A stretch of DNA of 64,000 bases. It comes from DASSUW01 sp963849695. GTDB taxonomy: Bacteria > Actinomycetota > Thermoleophilia > Solirubrobacterales > Solirubrobacteraceae. Location: assembly GCA_963849695.1 (NCBI GenBank), contig CAWKIT010000024.1, forward strand, positions 9,643 to 73,642, read 5' to 3'. Positions 52,869-61,038 of the stretch are shown here, piece after piece. The translations under genes were made by a program, and so were the position numbers. Numbering within the stretch: position 1 is the stretch's first letter; each line of letters opens with the position of its first letter. Below the pieces are notes generated by a model, which saw nothing but the letters and a program-made list of their open reading frames with translations, did not search any database and had not been told where the DNA came from.

Positions 52869-54429
52869 TGTTGCTGCTTTGCTGTTGCTGCTCCTGAGAG
52901 GACCACTCGCCCTGGCTGAGGCCGGGCATCCGCGGCGGCGCCCAGCGCGCGGCCGGCGACGACTCACCGTCGGTGCCGGGACCCTCGTCGAGCACCCAGG
53001 TGTCCTTCGAGCCGCCGCCCTGCGACGAGTTGACGATCATCGAGCCCTCGCGCAGCGCCACCCGCGTCAGCCCGCCGGGGACGATGCGGATGTCGTCGCC
53101 GAACACCGCGAACGGGCGAAGGTCGACGTGACGCGGCGCCAGCGAGCCGTCCGCCCCCGCGGTCGGGACCGTCGACAGCCGCACCAGCTCCTGCGCGATC
53201 CACCGCTCCGGCCGCCGGATCAGCTCCTCCGCCTGGCGCGCCACCTCCTCGTCGGAAGCCGTCGGCCCGATGAAGACCCCCGTCCCGCCGCTCTCGCTGG
53301 TCGGCTTGACCACCATCTCCCCCAGCCGGTCGATCACCCACCCGCGCTGCTCGGCGTCGGTCATCAGATAGGTCGGGACGTTGTCGAGGATCGGCTCCTC
53401 GCCGAGGTAGTAGCGGATCATCGCCGGCACGTAGTGGTAGACCGCCTTGTCGTCGGCGACGCCGGTGCCGACCGCGTTGACGATCGCCACGGCGCCCGCG
53501 CGGTAGGCGCGCATCAGGCCGGGCACGCCGAGCCCCGAGTCGGGCCGGAACTCGAGCGGGTCCATGAAGTCGTCGTCGATCCGCCGGTAGATCGCGTGCA
53601 CGCGCTGGAGCCCGCGCGTGGTGCGCATGAAGCAGACCGCGTCGCGGACGACCAGGTCTGACGCCTCGACCAGCTCGACCCCCATCTGCCGCGCCAGGAA
53701 CGCATGCTCGAAGTAGGCGGAGTTGAACGGCCCCGGCGTCCACACGACGACCGTCGCCTCCTCCTCGCCGCCGGTCGGCGCGACCTGCGAGAGGGCGGTC
53801 CGCAGCAGCGCCGGGTAGTGGTCGACCGGGCGCACCCGGTAGTGCGTGAACAACCCGGGGAGCAGCCGCGTCATCGCGACGCGGTTCTCGAGCACGTACG
53901 AGATCCCGCTCGGCGTGCGCACGTTGTCCTCGAGCACCTTCCACGAGCCCTCGCCGTCACGCACCAGGTCGCAGCCGCTCACGTGGCAGTAGACCCCGCC
54001 CGGCGGCCGGATCCCGTGCGCGGCGCGCGCGAACCCCGGGCGCGACACGATCAGATCCCACGGCACGAGCCGCTCGTGGACGATCTCGCGCCCGTGGTAG
54101 ACGTCGTCGATGAAGTGATTCAGCGCCCGGATGCGCTGCGCCAGGCCGCGCTTGATCGTCGTCCACTCGGCAGCGGGGATGATGCGCGGTACGAGGTCGA
54201 GCGGGAACGGGCGGTCGCGGACCGGGTGGGCGGGGTCGAACTCGTCCGGTCCGGCGGCGTCGAAGGTGATGCCCTGCTGCATGAAGATCGCGTCGCGCCG
54301 GCGCCCGGCCGCCGCCAGCGCGTCCGGCCCGAGCGCGGCAAGTGCATCCACGAGCGTGCGCGCGTGCGCGCGCGGGGCGCCGCCCTCGTCGACTATCTCG
54401 TCGTAGAAGCCCTCGCGCACGGTGAGCAC
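52862..54429 (-). CDS. circularly permuted ATP-grasp ligase (DUF404/DUF407), 3' end disrupted
   Basis: About 515 residues. FYDEIVDEGGAPRAHARTLVDALAALG (DUF404 part), FPLDLVPRIIPAAEWTTIKRGLAQRIRALNHFIDDVYHG, VYCHVSGCDLVRDGEGSWKVLEDNVRTPSGISYVLENR, then the ATP-grasp core AIVNAVGTGVADDKAVYHYVP, MVVKPTSESGGTGVFIGP and VDLRPFAVFGDD. The frame does not stop but runs on through alpha-E and the transglutaminase. An 11-base repeat (CTGTTGCTGCT at 52868-52878 and 52882-52892, period 14) lies at the junction. Dropping 14 bases gives QEQQQC and TAG overlapping the alpha-E GTG. Confidence 0.87.
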
Positions 54430-54490
54430 GCCGCAATCCTCACACGACGCGCAAACCCGCGCTCTGTCCCCATGGAGAGCCGTGAGCGGG

Positions 54491-54504
54491 CATCATTCGC
54501 CACC
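54491..54504 (+). promoter_or_regulatory. leaderless promoter of dapB
   Basis: CATCAT (54491-54496) ends eight bases before GTG 54505. This supports GTG 54505 over the in-frame ATG at 54472. Confidence 0.4.
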
Positions 54505-55287
54505 GTGTCGACACTCAACCTCTGCATCGCCGGGGCGACGGGCTGGACCGGCAGCGCCCTGGTCGAGGCGGTCGCCGCCGCCGACGACCTCGAGCTCCGG
54601 TCCGCGGTCAGCCGCTCGGCGGCCGGTGGCGAGATCGCCGGCGCGCCCGTCTACGCCACCGTCGCCGAGGCGCTGGACCAGGTCGACGTCCTGGTCGACT
54701 ACACGTCGCACGACGTCGTGAAGGCGAACACGCTGGCCGCGATCGAGCGCGAGGTGGCGGTCGTGATCGGGACGTCAGGGCTGACCGCCGACGACTTCGC
54801 GGACATCGACTCAGCCGCGCGCAACCGCGGCGTGGGCGTGATCGCGGCCGGCAACTTCTCCCTCACGGCGGCGATGGCGCAGGCCGCCGCGCTGCTCGCG
54901 GCGCGCCACCTGCCCGCCTGGGAGGTGATCGACTACGCGAGCGCCGGCAAGCCCGACGCGCCCAGCGGCACCGCACGCGAGCTGGCCGAGCGGCTCGGCG
55001 CCTCGCAGAAGGAGCGTCCGGCGGCGGAGACGGCGGGCGCGCCCGAGGCCCGCGGCGCCGACATCGCCGGCACGCAGGTGCACTCGCTGCGGCTGCCGAG
55101 CTTCACGGTGTCGACCGAGGTGGTCTTCGCGCTGCCCGACGAGCGCCTGTCGATCCGCCACGACGCCGGTTCGTCGGCGACGCCGTATGTCGCAGGCACG
55201 CTGCTCGCGGCCCGGGCCGCGCCTTCCACCACCGGCCTGGTGCGCGGCCTCGACACGCTGCTGCTCGGCTACCCTCCGCCGACTTGA
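54505..55287 (+). CDS. dapB: 4-hydroxy-tetrahydrodipicolinate reductase (DapB), divergent active site
   Basis: Reduces the cyclic dihydrodipicolinate precursor with NAD(P)H in lysine and meso-diaminopimelate synthesis. NAD(P) site LCIAGATGWTGSALVEAV near residues 5-22, and VVIGTSGLTADDF and GVIAAGNFSLTAAMAQAAALLA as in DapB. The conserved substrate loop appears as VIDYASAGKPDAPSGTARELAERLG. The KPDAPSGT element is kept, but the usual E-x-HH catalytic pair just before it is replaced by DYAS. The 260-residue length is normal. It is possibly still active by another proton donor or a paralogue with a shifted substrate. The stop overlaps the RsbW-like gene (TTGA). Confidence 0.82.
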   Translation: MSTLNLCIAGATGWTGSALVEAVAAADDLELRSAVSRSAAGGEIAGAPVYATVAEALDQVDVLVDYTSHDVVKANTLAAIEREVAVVIGTSGLTADDFADIDSAARNRGVGVIAAGNFSLTAAMAQAAALLAARHLPAWEVIDYASAGKPDAPSGTARELAERLGASQKERPAAETAGAPEARGADIAGTQVHSLRLPSFTVSTEVVFALPDERLSIRHDAGSSATPYVAGTLLAARAAPSTTGLVRGLDTLLLGYPPPT

Positions 55288-55673
55288 CCGAGACCACCAT
55301 CCGGCGCTCCTTCCCGGCCGATCGGGGAGCCCCCGGCGTCGCCCGCCGTGCGGTCAGGGAGTTCCTGCGCGGGCGCGGCGCCGACCCCGCACGGCTGTCA
55401 GACGTCCTGCTCGCGGTCTCCGAGGTCGTGACCAACTGCGTCGTGCACGGCTACCGCGACGGCTCAGCCGGCGACGTGGCGCTCGAGGCCCGCCACACCG
55501 GCGATCACCTCGTCCTGTCGGTGGCCGACCAGGGCACGGGGATGAGCCCGCGGCTCGACAGCCCCGGGCTCGGGCTCGGGCTGCCGCTGGTCGGCCGGGT
55601 CGCCGACCGCGTCGACATCAAGGCGGCCGACGGCGGCGGGACGCTCGTCCGCATGAGCTTCAGCCTCGACTGA
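55284..55673 (+). CDS. RsbW-like anti-sigma regulatory kinase (HATPase_c)
   Basis: 129 residues. GHKL ATPase fold with N box LLAVSEVVTNCVVHGYRDG, G1 box VADQGTGM, and G2 box LGLGLPLVGRVADRVDI. Stand-alone small kinases of this type phosphorylate STAS antagonists and bind sigma factors. TTG 55284 is the likely start because it overlaps the dapB stop and precedes TETTIRRSFPAD. No partner sigma or STAS gene is adjacent; the only STAS gene seen is at 6492-6869. Confidence 0.87.
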   Translation: MTETTIRRSFPADRGAPGVARRAVREFLRGRGADPARLSDVLLAVSEVVTNCVVHGYRDGSAGDVALEARHTGDHLVLSVADQGTGMSPRLDSPGLGLGLPLVGRVADRVDIKAADGGGTLVRMSFSLD

Positions 55674-55738
55674 CGGTCGATCCGATCTCCGCCCGCGCGT
55701 CGATGGTCGAGCGGCGCCGCGCCGCCGATGATCGTCAT

Positions 55739-55918
55739 ATGCAGGAGATCATGCGCATAGTGGACTCGGACGAGCGATCGCTGGCGGCGCGCGTGGAGGC
55801 GGCGCTCGCGATGCTCGGGCCGCACGTGGTCACGCAGTTCACGCTCTGGTACACGACGCGGCCGCCGGTCCACCATGCCGTGCTGCGCGCGCCGCTCAGC
55901 GGAACCCGCGACGCGTGA
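55739..55918 (+). CDS. possible small protein (59 aa)
   Basis: ATG 55739 opens MQEIMRIVDSDERSLAARVEAALAMLG. GATGAT at 55727-55732 ends six bases upstream, as in other leaderless starts. It has a helix-forming acidic start but no known domain and overlaps the end of the convergent lipoprotein gene by 23 bases. An in-frame ATG at 55703 is an alternative start. Confidence 0.35.
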   Translation: MQEIMRIVDSDERSLAARVEAALAMLGPHVVTQFTLWYTTRPPVHHAVLRAPLSGTRDA

Positions 55919-56936
55919 GGTCGAGCACCTCGTCGGCGGTGTCGGAGGTGATGAAGTCGGGGCCGGTGGGGATCAGCTCGCCCGGCGGCGGCATCAGCAG
56001 GTGCCGGGCGCGCTCGGCCAGCAGCACGATCGGCAGGTAGCCCTGCAGGTACGGCTGCTGATCGACCGCGAACAGCACCCTGCGGTCGCGCACCGCCTCG
56101 AGGACCTCGGGCGAGAGGTCGAAGGTCGCCAGCTTCACCCGGCGGCCTGAGCTCGTGACGTCGACCGCCTCGAGCGCGGGCAGGGCGGCCGCCGCGCCGA
56201 GGGTGATCACGCCGTCGGCGCCGCGGGCCTGGATCGCCTGCGCGATCCGCTGTTGCGTCTCGTCGGTGTCCTGCAGGTCGACGAACAGCTCGGTCGCGCG
56301 AGCGCCGCCCCGCTGCATTCCGGCCCGGAACCCGCGGCAGCGCTGGTCGAGGCCCGCATTGCCGCGCTCCTGGTTGACGCACACGGCGTCGAACACGTCG
56401 GCGCGCGCCATCCGGAGCCCGGCCTCGAACCCCGCCCGGTACTCGGGCTGGCCGACGTGGGCGAGGACGCCGAGATCGCGGAAGCGGTCGCTGCCGGAGT
56501 TGATCGAGATCACCGGGATGCCGGCGCGGGCGGCGCGCCGGATCGGCGCCCGCAGCGCCTGCGCGTCGGGCAGCGAGACCACCAGCCCGTCGAGCCGCGC
56601 CGAGATCGCCTCGTCGATCAGCCGGCGCATCCGCGCCAGGTCGTAGGTGTCGGGCGCGCGGTAGGAGACTGCGACGTTGGTCTGGCGCGCCGCGTCGTCG
56701 ATGCCCTTCTTGACGATCGTCCAGAACGGGTCGGACGCCTGGCCGTGGCTGACCACCGCGAACCGCGCCGACGGGAGCCGCAGGCCCTCTCCGCGCTGGG
56801 GCGTGGTCTCGGGCGACGGCCGCTGCGCCGGCGTCGCCTCCTCGCTCACGACGACGTCGTCCTCGCGCACGTTCGTCGTGCCGCCGCAGCCGGCGACCGC
56901 GACGAGCGCGAGGAGGAGCAGGAGCAGCCGCCTCAC
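55896..56936 (-). CDS. substrate-binding lipoprotein (ribose/LacI-type periplasmic-binding fold)
   Basis: 346 residues. Lipoprotein signal peptide LLLLLLALVAVAGCGG with lipobox AVAGC. PBP type I fold: FAVVSHGQASDPFWTIVKKGIDDAARQTNVAVSYRAPDTYDLARMRRLID, then LDGLVVSLPDAQAL, IPVISINSGSDRF and QQRIAQAIQARGADGVITLG. It looks like a sugar- or autoinducer-binding protein, but no ABC permease or ATPase is adjacent. Instead it is co-transcribed with a histidine kinase (GTGA overlap), so it may serve as a ligand sensor for that kinase; inference. Confidence 0.88.
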   Translation of the reverse strand: MRRLLLLLLALVAVAGCGGTTNVREDDVVVSEEATPAQRPSPETTPQRGEGLRLPSARFAVVSHGQASDPFWTIVKKGIDDAARQTNVAVSYRAPDTYDLARMRRLIDEAISARLDGLVVSLPDAQALRAPIRRAARAGIPVISINSGSDRFRDLGVLAHVGQPEYRAGFEAGLRMARADVFDAVCVNQERGNAGLDQRCRGFRAGMQRGGARATELFVDLQDTDETQQRIAQAIQARGADGVITLGAAAALPALEAVDVTSSGRRVKLATFDLSPEVLEAVRDRRVLFAVDQQPYLQGYLPIVLLAERARHLLMPPPGELIPTGPDFITSDTADEVLDLTRRGFR

Positions 56937-58471
56937 GGCTCGTCCACGCGCGGGATGCGCGCCGTCAGCCGCGTGCCCTCGCCGAGCGGGCTGGTGAGGG
57001 TCAGCTCGCCCTCCAGCGCCGCGAGCCGGTCGCTGAGGCCGCGCAGGCCGGAGCCGGCGTCGATCCGCGCGCCGCCGATGCCGTCGTCGCCGACCACGAC
57101 CTCGATCGCTCCCGAGCGGCGGTGGAGGGCGACCGTGGCCTTGGTCGCGTTCGCGTACTTGACGACGTTGGTGAGGCCCTCGGCGACGACGAAGTAGGCG
57201 GCCGCCTCCACCGGCGGCGGCAGCCGCCCCTCGAGCTCGAGGTCGCACTCGACCTCGATCGGCGCGCGCTCGACGAGCACGTGGATCGCCGGCACGAGGC
57301 CGTGGTCGGACAGCACGGCCGGGTGGATGCCGCGCGCGAGCTCGCGCAGCTCCGCGAGCGCGGCTCCGAGCTTGTCGGCCAACTCCTGAACGGTGTCGGC
57401 CAGCTCGGGCTCGTGCTTGAGCCGGGCACGCAGCAGCCGGAGGTCGAGCGCGAGCGAGACCAGCTGCTGCTGGGCGCCGTCGTGCAGGTCGCGCTCGATC
57501 TGGCGGCGGGCGTCGTCGGCGGCCTCGACGATCCGGCGGCGCGAGTGACGGAGCTCCTCCAGCCGCGCGCGCAGGTCGGCCTTCAGCCGCTCGTTGTCGA
57601 TCGCCAGCGCGGCGGCCGAAGCGGCGGCGTGGACGAGCTCGGGCGTTGCGTCGAGCTCCGCGTCGTGCACGATCGCCGCGACGCGGTTGCCCTCGCGCTC
57701 GACCGCGGTCCACGCGCGGCCGGACCCGGACGCCGGCAGGTCGACCGGGTGGCCGCGCTCGTCGACGAAGATGCGGCGGTCAGGCAGCCAGTAGGCGATG
57801 TTGAGCGAGCGGTCGCCGAGCCGCTCGGCCAGCATCTCGCGCACCGGCCCCTCCCCCGGGCGCTCCGAGCGCAGCAGCGCCTGCGCGAGCGCGCGCAGCG
57901 GGGTCGCGAGCCCGTCCGGCAGCGCGATCGAGACGACGGCGGCGGCGAACGCCAGCGCGCACAGCGCGAGCGCGACCGCGGGCCCGAGCGCCCACGGGCC
58001 TACGAGCCGGTCGTCGGCGCCGCCGAAGCCGTCGATCGCGAGCAGGAGCAGAACGACGGCGAGCGCAACCGGCGTGGCGACGAGCGCCAGGCCGAGAAGC
58101 GTCACCGGCAGCTTGAGCAGGAGCATCGCCAGCGCGCGCCAGAACGGCCTGTGCCCGGTCGCCTCGAGGACGCTGCGCCAATCGCCGCGGGGAGGGCGCG
58201 GGACCAGCGGAAGGTGGGCGTCGAGCAGCCGGTTCGCCTGCCGCCGCTCGCCCTCGGCGAGCTGCCACACGAGCCGCGTGACGGCGGCCAGGAGCGGCAG
58301 GCCGATCCAGACGAGGCTGAGCACCGCGCCGAGCAGCAGCCCGCCGCCGACCAGCACGAGGTAGGCGATGCCGTAGGGGACGCCGACCGCCAGGTAGAGC
58401 AGCGTCCTGCCCGCGCCGCGCAGGTGGCGCGGCAGCTCGAGGCCGCCGCTACTCGCGCGGATCGCGGTCAT
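56933..58471 (-). CDS. membrane sensor histidine kinase with putative sensor domain
   Basis: 512 residues. N-terminal "putative sensor" type membrane domain with four helices (LLYLAVGVPYGIAYLVLVGGGLLLGAVLSL, LPVTLLGLALVATPVALAVVLLLLA and so on). A degenerate GAF-like part (IAYWLPDRRIFVDERGHPVDLP) leads to HisKA_3, ADDARRQIERDLHDGAQQQLVSLALDLRLL with phospho-His in LHDG. HATPase_c has VVAEGLTNVVKYANA and DDGIGGARIDAGSGLRGLSDR. No response regulator lies beside it. ATG 58471 overlaps the stop of the DUF4097 gene, so the three minus-strand genes form one operon. Confidence 0.9.
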   Translation of the reverse strand: MTAIRASSGGLELPRHLRGAGRTLLYLAVGVPYGIAYLVLVGGGLLLGAVLSLVWIGLPLLAAVTRLVWQLAEGERRQANRLLDAHLPLVPRPPRGDWRSVLEATGHRPFWRALAMLLLKLPVTLLGLALVATPVALAVVLLLLAIDGFGGADDRLVGPWALGPAVALALCALAFAAAVVSIALPDGLATPLRALAQALLRSERPGEGPVREMLAERLGDRSLNIAYWLPDRRIFVDERGHPVDLPASGSGRAWTAVEREGNRVAAIVHDAELDATPELVHAAASAAALAIDNERLKADLRARLEELRHSRRRIVEAADDARRQIERDLHDGAQQQLVSLALDLRLLRARLKHEPELADTVQELADKLGAALAELRELARGIHPAVLSDHGLVPAIHVLVERAPIEVECDLELEGRLPPPVEAAAYFVVAEGLTNVVKYANATKATVALHRRSGAIEVVVGDDGIGGARIDAGSGLRGLSDRLAALEGELTLTSPLGEGTRLTARIPRVDEP

Positions 58472-59253
58472 CCGCGGCCCTCCACGAGCACGTCGCCGGA
58501 GCCGCTGATCGCCTGCACGGCGAACGAGGCGTCGTCCGACTGGACGAGGTTGCGCACCCGGACGGTTCCGCGGTCGCTGGCAGCGTCGACGCGATAGCGG
58601 TTGTTGGCGGGGACGAGCGCGTGCACGTCGCCGCTCGCCGAGCGCAGCTCGATCCGGTCCGGCGAGCAGTCCGCCGCCCCGCGCACGTCGCCGGTCCCGC
58701 TCGTCGCGGTGAGCTGGAAGCCGCAGAACCCGTCGACCGCGATCGGGCCCGAGGAGGTCTCCACGCGCGCGGAGCCGTTGAGTCCGGCGATCCGCACCCG
58801 CCCGGTCGAGGTCCGCACGTCGACCTGGACGTTGTCGCGGACGAGCAGGCGGTAGGCGGCCTTGCAGGTGCCGACGACGGTGTCGGCGCAGCGCGAGCTG
58901 ATCCGCAGCACGCCGTCGCGCACGGTGTGGCGGTCGCGCGGCGGCCGGCCGAACGCGAACTCCTCCGTCCGCGTCACCTGCACCGGGCCTGCCTCGCCGC
59001 CGACGATCTCCACGCTGGCATCGTCGAGCTCGAGCTCGATCGCGGACAGCGTCCCGATCACCCGGTAGCTGACCTCGCGGCGCTCGCTCGAGGCCACCCA
59101 CCACACGCCGAGCACGGCGGCGGCGCCGATCAGCGCGACCGCGCATACGAGCACGAGCCACCACCATGGCGACGCCCTCCGGGCGCGGCCCGGCAGGCGG
59201 ACGGTAGGCCGGCGCGAGGCATGGCGCACGGGCGCATCTTCCGTGATGCTCAC
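58468..59253 (-). CDS. membrane-anchored DUF4097-type beta-helix protein
   Basis: 261 residues. One N-terminal membrane helix (WWWLVLVCAVALIGAAAVLGVWWVA) anchors a repetitive beta region: DASVEIVGGEAGPVQVTRTEE, VQVDVRTSTGRVRIAGLNGSARVETSSGPIAVDGFCG, then TATSGTGDVRGAADC and RSASGDVHALVP. The repeating SG-G-V pattern is typical of DUF4097/adhesin-like domains facing outside. GTG 59253 lies six bases after a TACGGT -10. It is the first gene of the operon with the kinase and the lipoprotein. Confidence 0.83.
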   Translation of the reverse strand: MSITEDAPVRHASRRPTVRLPGRARRASPWWWLVLVCAVALIGAAAVLGVWWVASSERREVSYRVIGTLSAIELELDDASVEIVGGEAGPVQVTRTEEFAFGRPPRDRHTVRDGVLRISSRCADTVVGTCKAAYRLLVRDNVQVDVRTSTGRVRIAGLNGSARVETSSGPIAVDGFCGFQLTATSGTGDVRGAADCSPDRIELRSASGDVHALVPANNRYRVDAASDRGTVRVRNLVQSDDASFAVQAISGSGDVLVEGRG

Positions 59254-59304
59254 GCATTTACCGTATCCGCCGCGCCGGAGAGCGACGCGGCGGACGGTCG
59301 GTAA
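59254..59304 (-). promoter_or_regulatory. promoter of the DUF4097 operon within a nested inverted repeat
   Basis: TACGGT (59265-59260, minus) ends six bases before GTG 59253. It lies in the left arm of a nested inverted repeat: TTACCG (59258-59263) with CGGTAA (59299-59304), and TCCGCCGCG (59266-59274) with CGCGGCGGA (59286-59294). The structure could be an operator. The remaining 160 bases up to 59464 hold nothing I can support. Confidence 0.42.
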
Positions 59305-59464
59305 GCCTGGATCCAGCGATGACCCGTGGATGGCTCGGCGCCGTGGGCCGAGTCAGAGCCGATCGGCCGCGCATCCGGTGTGGTGGGCCACATGGGATCG
59401 CGGCCGAGCGGCTCTGGCGGAACGGCCACGGCGGCGAGGCGCCGCGGGGATCGGTGGATTCAGG

Positions 59465-59746
59465 CTACGCGAGTGCCGGGCGCGCCACGCGCATGGCACG
59501 ACGGCGGCTGCGGCGCGGAGCCTTGCCGGAGGCCGCGCGGAGGAGCTCGACGAGCTCGCCGCTCGGATAGAACGGATCGGCGACCACGCGGCCGCTTTCG
59601 AGCGACAGCGCGGCGCGGACGTCGCCACCCGCGTGGGCGAGCATGACCTCGCCGGTCAGCGGGCGGGCGCTGTCGAGCGCGGCGAGGCGCTCGAGCGAGG
59701 CGGCGTCGGCGGCAGTGGAGGGGCGAAGGACGAGTGGGGAGGTCAT
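59465..59746 (-). CDS. small conserved hypothetical protein (93 aa)
   Basis: MTSPLVLRPSTAADAASLERLAALD, then GEVMLAHAGGDVRAALSLESGRVVADPFYPSGELVELLRAASG and a basic tail. It resembles the first half of a GNAT acetyltransferase (RPxxxxDxxxLxRLAxLD, followed by beta strands ending before the acetyl-CoA loop). It may be a mini-GNAT-like fold without catalysis; similar stand-alone proteins are common in actinobacteria as far as I recall. ATG 59746 is seven bases after GAGACT. It is divergent from the LysR gene. Confidence 0.7.
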   Translation of the reverse strand: MTSPLVLRPSTAADAASLERLAALDSARPLTGEVMLAHAGGDVRAALSLESGRVVADPFYPSGELVELLRAASGKAPRRSRRRAMRVARPALA

Positions 59747-59776
59747 GGGCGTAAGTCTCTCGGGCCGTGCCCATAA

Positions 59777-59817
59777 ACTCAAATGATCGTTTCTGATTCC
59801 TGTGATAATGTCGCCTT
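59777..59817 (+). promoter_or_regulatory. LysR gene promoter
   Basis: GATAAT (59804-59809) ends eight bases before ATG 59818. An AT-rich stretch before it has the inverted pair AAAC...GTTT (59775-59792), suggestive of a T-N11-A-like LysR site in the divergent gap. The low GC stands out from its surroundings. Confidence 0.45.
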
Positions 59818-60759
59818 ATGGATGATCTTCGCCTTCTAAGGGTCCTGCGCGAGGTCGCGCTGCGCGGCTCGTTCTCGGCGGCGGCCGACGCGCTCTCCTA
59901 CTCGCAGCCCGCTGTCTCGCAGCAGATCGCGCGGCTGGAGGCGCAGACCGGCGTCAAGCTGATCGAGCGCCAGCCGAAGGGCGTCAAGCTCACCCCCGCG
60001 GGCGAGGCGCTCGTCCGGCGCACCGAGAGCATCCTCAGCGAGCTCGCGCACGCGCAGGCCGAGCTGACCGAGATCGCGAGCAGCGCCCGCGGCCGGCTGC
60101 GGCTGGCGGCGTTCACCACGGCGGCCGGGACGATCGTGCCGCGTGCGGTGAAGGAGTTCCGGCGCATGCGCCCGGGCGTGCAGGTCGACCTGCAGCTCAT
60201 GGACCCGCCGCAGTCGATCCCTGCGCTGCGGCGCGGCGAAGTCGACATCGTGATCACCGAGGAGGGCGGCTTCGAGGCCGACCCCGACCTCGCCGGCCTC
60301 GGCGTCGAGCGGCTGCTGGACGACGTCCTGTACGCGTCGCTGCCGGCCGACCACCCGCTCGCGACGCGCCGCGCGGTCGCGCTCACCGACCTGCGCGACG
60401 AGGACTGGATGCTGGTCGGGCTGCGCGGCACCTGCGCCGACTCGAACATCGTGCTGCGCGCCTGCCAGCAGGCGGGGTTCGAGCCGCGGGTCGCCTATAC
60501 GTCGGACGACTACTTCGCGATCCAGGGCCTGGTCGCGAGCGGGATGGGCGTCGCCCTCGTCCCGGGGCTCGCGCTCATCAGCACGCGCGAGGACGTCGCC
60601 GTGCGCCCGCTGCGCGGCCGCCCGCCGTACCGCAGGATCGGCGCGGTCTTCCCGGCCGATCCGGTCGGGCCGGTGGCCGTCATGGTCGACTGCCTGCGCG
60701 ACGCCGCCGAGGAGTACAAGCGGCTGGCGCCGGTGTCGGCGGTCGCGACCGCTGCGTGA
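59818..60759 (+). CDS. LysR-family transcriptional regulator
   Basis: 313 residues. N-terminal HTH: MDDLRLLRVLREVALRGSFSAAADALSYSQPAVSQQIARLEAQTGVKLIERQPKGVKLTPAGE. The C-terminal effector domain starts GRLRLAAFTTAAGTIVPRAVKEFRRMRPGVQVDLQLMDP and ends near RPPYRRIGAVF. It may control the divergent small gene at 59465-59746 or itself. Target and inducer unknown. The only obvious start is ATG 59818, eight bases after GATAAT. Confidence 0.94.
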   Translation: MDDLRLLRVLREVALRGSFSAAADALSYSQPAVSQQIARLEAQTGVKLIERQPKGVKLTPAGEALVRRTESILSELAHAQAELTEIASSARGRLRLAAFTTAAGTIVPRAVKEFRRMRPGVQVDLQLMDPPQSIPALRRGEVDIVITEEGGFEADPDLAGLGVERLLDDVLYASLPADHPLATRRAVALTDLRDEDWMLVGLRGTCADSNIVLRACQQAGFEPRVAYTSDDYFAIQGLVASGMGVALVPGLALISTREDVAVRPLRGRPPYRRIGAVFPADPVGPVAVMVDCLRDAAEEYKRLAPVSAVATAA

Positions 60760-61038
60760 AACGGAAAACGTGAGGTACGCCGCCGCGGCTGGGGGACCGC
60801 GACGACGCCCTATATTCACGTTGCTGCCGGCCGAGCGACCGCCGGGGAGGAGAGAGGAGCAAGCCGGGGGCCGGAGCGCTGTCGAGGCGACCATGGCTCT
60901 TCCTTGAGCCGCGCCTCGTATGTTGGGGGAACGACGCGAATACTCCCAATCGGGGCGGGTGCCCTCGATACGGGCCGCTCGTCAATGCGGGTGGGGTAAA
61001 CCGAACCCCCGGCTCCGGGTGTCGGTACCCTCGCTCGC
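60760..61038. other. intergenic region after LysR
   Basis: About 280 bases without a supported gene. AACGTGA near 60769 and TCACGTT near 60817-60823 form a seven-base inverted pair that might end the LysR transcript. TACCCT (61026-61031) near the right edge is the -10 of the next gene. I see nothing else reliable. Confidence 0.4.
61026..61038 (+). promoter_or_regulatory. leaderless promoter of the amidotransferase operon
   Basis: TACCCT (61026-61031) ends seven bases before GTG 61039, with no ribosome site. It fixes GTG 61039 as the likely start. Confidence 0.48.
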
